The notes under the pieces were generated by a model. It was not told the DNA's origin. It saw only the letters and a list, made by a program, of their open reading frames with translations, and made no database searches. Below are positions 60,395-64,000 of a DNA stretch of 64,000 nucleotides, piece after piece. Positions within the stretch are counted from its first letter, which is position 1; every line of letters begins with the position of its first letter. The stretch is from Tyto alba (taxonomy: Eukaryota; Chordata; Aves; Strigiformes; Tytonidae), in contig NW_024881322.1 in NCBI RefSeq assembly GCF_018691265.1, forward strand, positions 5,704,001-5,768,000, given 5' to 3'. Both the position numbers and the translations under genes were made by a program.

Positions 60395-60806
60395 AGGCTC
60401 ACAGAATGGCTGAGGTTGCAGGGACCTCTGGAGGTCCTCTGGTCCAATCCTCTGCTCAAAGCATCTAGAGCAGGTTGCACAGGGCTGTGTCCTGCTGGGT
60501 TTTGAATATCTCCAGTCTCCAGGGATGGAGACTCTGCAGCCTCTCTGAGTGACCTGTACCTGTGTCGGACTACCCTCACAATGAGAGTTTCTTAGGTTTA
60601 AATGGAATTGCTTGTGTCTTGGTTTGTGCCTGTTTCCTCTTGTTCTTCCACTGGGCACCCCTGAGAAGAGTCTGGCTTCATCTTCTTTACTCTCCTTTCT
60701 TTGTCACAAGGGCATGCTTGTGGTCAACTTGTTGTCCAGTGAGGCTCCCAGGTCTTTCTGTGCAAAGCCGTTTTCCCAGCCAGTTGGCCTCCAACATGTA
60801 CTTGTA
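60395..60806 (-). mobile_element. CR1 LINE 3'-end copy with internal deletion
   Basis: The + strand begins CTCACAGAATGGCTGAGGTTG and continues GGGACCTCTGGAGGTCCTCTG, then GAATATCTCCAGTCTCC and TGGGCACCCCTGAGAAGAG. This is the order of the avian CR1 3' terminus on its complementary strand. After about 60,690 it jumps to the more internal TCACAAGGGCATGC..GTGGTCAACTTGTTGTCC..CTCCCAGGTCTTTCTGTGC block. The few hundred bases that usually separate these blocks are missing. The element is on the - strand, belongs to a different subgroup from the 38.8-41.4 kb copy and encodes nothing intact. Confidence 0.92.
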
Positions 60807-63800
60807 CAAAAGGAGAGGGAGGACGAAACAAGAAGGGAGGAAGAAGAGAAAATGACAAAGAGAAAAGGGTGGGAGAAGGGGTTGGGGTGTGGGAGTGTGC
60901 AGAGGAACGCAGGCAACTGGAGCCAGTATGCTGGTTGCAGCAGGCTGGTTTACCTCAGCCTCATTATAATGCTGTTAGAGGAAGACCACATTCTTGAATG
61001 CCATTCCACAAGTGCTCCTATACTTGGTGATATAAACAGGATTTAATGCATCCTGCGACTATAAACAATGACTTTAGCATGAATCAAAAAGAATGGGTGA
61101 GTTTTGTTCTGAGGTTGGTATATATGCTTCCAGGGCAGCCAGGATGCTTTCCTCTTCAACAATCTTTGCAATGGGATAGTTCTGAGAGTTTTGGTATGAT
61201 TTCAGAAAAAGTTTGGCTGGGCAGCTCATGTTGCTTTCTTAAACTCTCTCTATTAAGGCAGACTTTTCCAGGAAGGGCCTTTGAGTAAAGCATCATGATG
61301 CCTCAAAGGAGCAAATGCAGTTTTATGACAAGACAGAAGTACAGTATACTAATTGTGGAAGACACGGGGGAATCGATGATGAAAGAAGTCTTCTGTGGTC
61401 GCTTAAAGGATCACTGACATTCAGATTGTAATCCAGCGGTAGTCCTCTAGAATAGATGATGCAGGACTACCTTTAGGAGTCCTTTATGATGGTCCTAAAA
61501 TGGAGGTTGCCCAATAAGATTGATTATGGAGTTTCATAATACATGTATGCATGTACATTTGAGCATATACTCTTTCATGTTTGGAAATAACACGGGTGTA
61601 TTGGATGTTTTTCATATCTGAGAAATAGTTGCAGCTTTGTCCTTATCATTGATCCAGATCCACGTCCACTGTAAATAGGTCAATCAATGTTAATGGAGCA
61701 GTACCTGTTTGCCCTTTGTCTACCTTGCCTGTTATGTTTTTTCTTCCAGAAGATTGAAAGTCACCCAGAACATATAAAATAGAGGGATTTGGTGTTCCTA
61801 TTTAAAGACTTCAGAGGTGTGATCTACGTGATCTGTGCCAAGCTGTTAAAGCAATGGTTTATGGCATGTTCTGCAACTTCAGATTAGAGAGGTGCAGGTA
61901 CAGTACTCTCTGCACAGGAGCATACACAGGAAAACTAAGATCAGCTTTTCACATCGTAAGATTTTAAGAGGTAGAGCTAACATCTGTAAGTGGAGCTGAA
62001 AGCAATGTAATCACTTTTACATATTGCTAATCCTCCTTTGTTCAGCTGTATTTTTTTATACACGTAGATTGGATTTTTGTTATACCCATGTAGATTAACA
62101 GTGTAACTGAAATCAGGACAGTAGCTAATCAAGATGTATGTTGTCTCTTAGGCAGCTCCCTTTATTTACATAGACATGAAAGCAGTTAAAGGCATATCAT
62201 GTAACCAGACACTTAAAGACACTCTAAGAGTTTTGTTAGTTAACCTGTACTTTCTGTAGTTCATATAATGTCTGTCATTATGTAGGAAGACACTGTAAAA
62301 TATTAACAGTATTATATACAAAGGACTAGAAATAGTATATATCCAAGGTTGGAATACAAAATCATATGGTAGTGTTATATTTATAATGGTAGATCTCCTA
62401 TACGTTTCTATTTCTATCAGCATTTGAGCAGAGTCTGGGCATTGTGAGGATAATTAAACTTAGCGATCAACCAAGAAAAAACAATTTTAAATGTCTTTTC
62501 ACTCTTTAACTTGCTTGCTGCTGTTGGCTCATTCTTCTTTGCTCTCCAGTGCAGGCTACCTCATATCTATCTCCTGCAGTCACATAATTTATGTGATTGT
62601 ATACACAGAGTCCTTATTCTATAGGAATACTAATTTTTTCATTGAACTGTAATCAGTTCCTCAGTGGTCTTGTGGGAGTGGCACACCACCAGAGTTCTCT
62701 TTGCCTGCATCCAGGCACGTGCCAAAGCCTGTGTCCCAAATGTCCCTTTTCTTAACCTGCTGCCTCGTCCTGCCAACTCGAGCAATCTAGTCCATGGTTC
62801 AGTGAAGTGCCTCTTTGTCCCACCACCCAAGAGATAGCAGCTGCTCACCTCTGGACCCTGCTTGCTTCAGGACTCCTTGGTGCTATAGGGACAAGGAGGT
62901 TGATTGCCTTCTCGCCAAGATAGTTGGCTGTGTAATGCTGAGGAGACTTGGTGGCTGCCTGTCCTGACCAACAGGCTCTGGTCTATCCAACAGGTCTGAG
63001 ATGGCAGGAGGAGTTAATATTTTAGTACCAGATTTACCTATTTGATGTTATGTTGGATTTTGTTTCAGAAGGGTGATACAGCGTTATGCCAAAATCACAC
63101 CACAGGCATGATACAGTGATTGTAATAAACAGTAGAATCACAATACAAACTCCCAATGCCAGTCTCTACATGCCCCACTGTCACAAATGGGAAGGTTTTA
63201 TCCTAATGAGAGAGGTCCTAAACCATGGATTGAATAAAAATGTTCAGATAGCCTGCATAGTGAGGCATTCTTAGTTTTGTAGGGTTTTGTTTGTTTGTTT
63301 TTCCTAGCAGTTTGCATTCTGCTGCTTAATTTGTAAGAGTGAATGTTGTAGTTTTTTCCACATTGAGTCCTGGATCTCATTTTAGCCAGTACTTCTGAAG
63401 GACAAATTTTGCACTTCACTGAAATCAAGTCCTGAGAGATGTCAGGGGAGAAGGAGAGCCTGCATAAGTTTGGGAGTTATCTGGAGGTTCGGGGTCAAGC
63501 ACTCTAGGGTAATTGTCCATAACTTTTCAGATCTGAGATCTGTCTGCACCAAGGAGGAGGCACGGCTCACTTAAAACATCGCCAGGATCAAGGTCCTTTC
63601 TGGCTCTATCAGGAGTTTCAGGTTTAAATGGCAATTAAATCAGATATACCTTGTACCAGCAGTGTGTGACATGCCAGCTCTGCCATGCAGGGACAGAGTG
63701 GCCTTGTGTGGCGTCCTTCATGGTGGGAAGCTACACTGGGATGAAAGGCTACAAGTGGTTAATATAGTATAAAATGTCAGAACTGATGATTTTTTGGCAT

Positions 63801-64000
63801 TCTGACTGAAGTGAGTTAATTTTTTTCAATTTTCTATGGTAAAAAAAGCAAGGGAGAGAGCAGCTTATCTAAGATGTATATACTACAAACTTTTGAAATA
63901 CTTGTAAACAGTTTCTCTAGAGAGCAGGGGCAGCTTTTAAGCAGCAGGTGTTGTGCATCCCATTTTTTGTGCCATGGTGTTAGAGCCAGGGACGTCTGGT
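60807..64000. other. probable intronic sequence, no confirmed exon
   Basis: A purine-rich patch (60,808-60,890) directly follows the CR1 copy. An acceptor-like sequence at about 61,730-61,749 (TGTTATGTTTTTTCTTCCAG) is the strongest-looking in this part, but no matching donor with an open frame is convincing. Short GTTT units occur near 63,285-63,300. Nothing else was recognised to the window end. Confidence 0.45.

Noticed and set aside
60562..61046. Overlapping + strand frames of 97 and 144 codons
   Set aside because: They are the antisense reading of a CR1 fragment continuing into adjoining purine-rich sequence.
1..64000. CRISPR array, tRNA, rRNA, phage or bacterial operon
   Set aside because: No spaced direct-repeat array, tRNA cloverleaf, rRNA block or ribosome-binding-site-led gene series was found; CR1 content and the CpG island indicate vertebrate nuclear DNA.

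Overview
The window looks like nuclear DNA from a bird. The clearest evidence is the CR1 LINE content. One long, 5'-truncated CR1 lies at about 38,823-41,380 and a shorter, internally deleted copy at about 60,395-60,806. Both carry the 3'-terminal sequence typical of avian CR1 (reading ..TTGGAAGGGACC..GGTCCAAC.. on the + strand, so the elements lie on the - strand). Three older CR1-type fragments are also recognisable. The rest is AT-rich and CpG-poor, with many long T or A runs and GTTT repeats. No bacterial, viral or plasmid gene was seen. A turtle or crocodilian is less likely but cannot be excluded from sequence alone.

Layout. (1) Positions 1-38,300 are a gene-desert-like or intronic stretch with no supported coding gene. 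It holds simple repeats, old CR1 fragments near 8.3, 15.35 and 32.0 kb, and AT-rich patches with homeodomain- or SOX-like motifs that could be conserved noncoding elements. (2) Positions 38,340-41,380 hold a T-rich repeat followed by the long CR1, with remnants of its endonuclease and reverse transcriptase broken by stops and frameshifts. (3) Positions 41,380-55,600 are again noncoding in appearance. (4) Positions about 55,690-56,600 form a strong CpG island with GC boxes, a CCAAT box, a 20-base G run and a pyrimidine-rich TGTC tract. A good splice donor follows at 56,382/56,383. This is the best-supported functional element: a TATA-less promoter plus a noncoding first exon of a + strand gene that continues to the right. 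A 21-bp tandem repeat (four copies) begins six bases after the exon end. (5) Positions 56,600-64,000 are probably the start of intron 1, with the second CR1 copy and no confirmed second exon.

The gene driven by the island cannot be named, because no recognisable protein-coding exon lies in the window. Nearly all open frames of 60-190 codons outside the CR1 look like chance frames: no recognisable domain, and several begin at a non-ATG codon. A few short segments flanked by good splice signals are listed as candidates only, since about two such pairs per strand are expected by chance. No new biological system was found.
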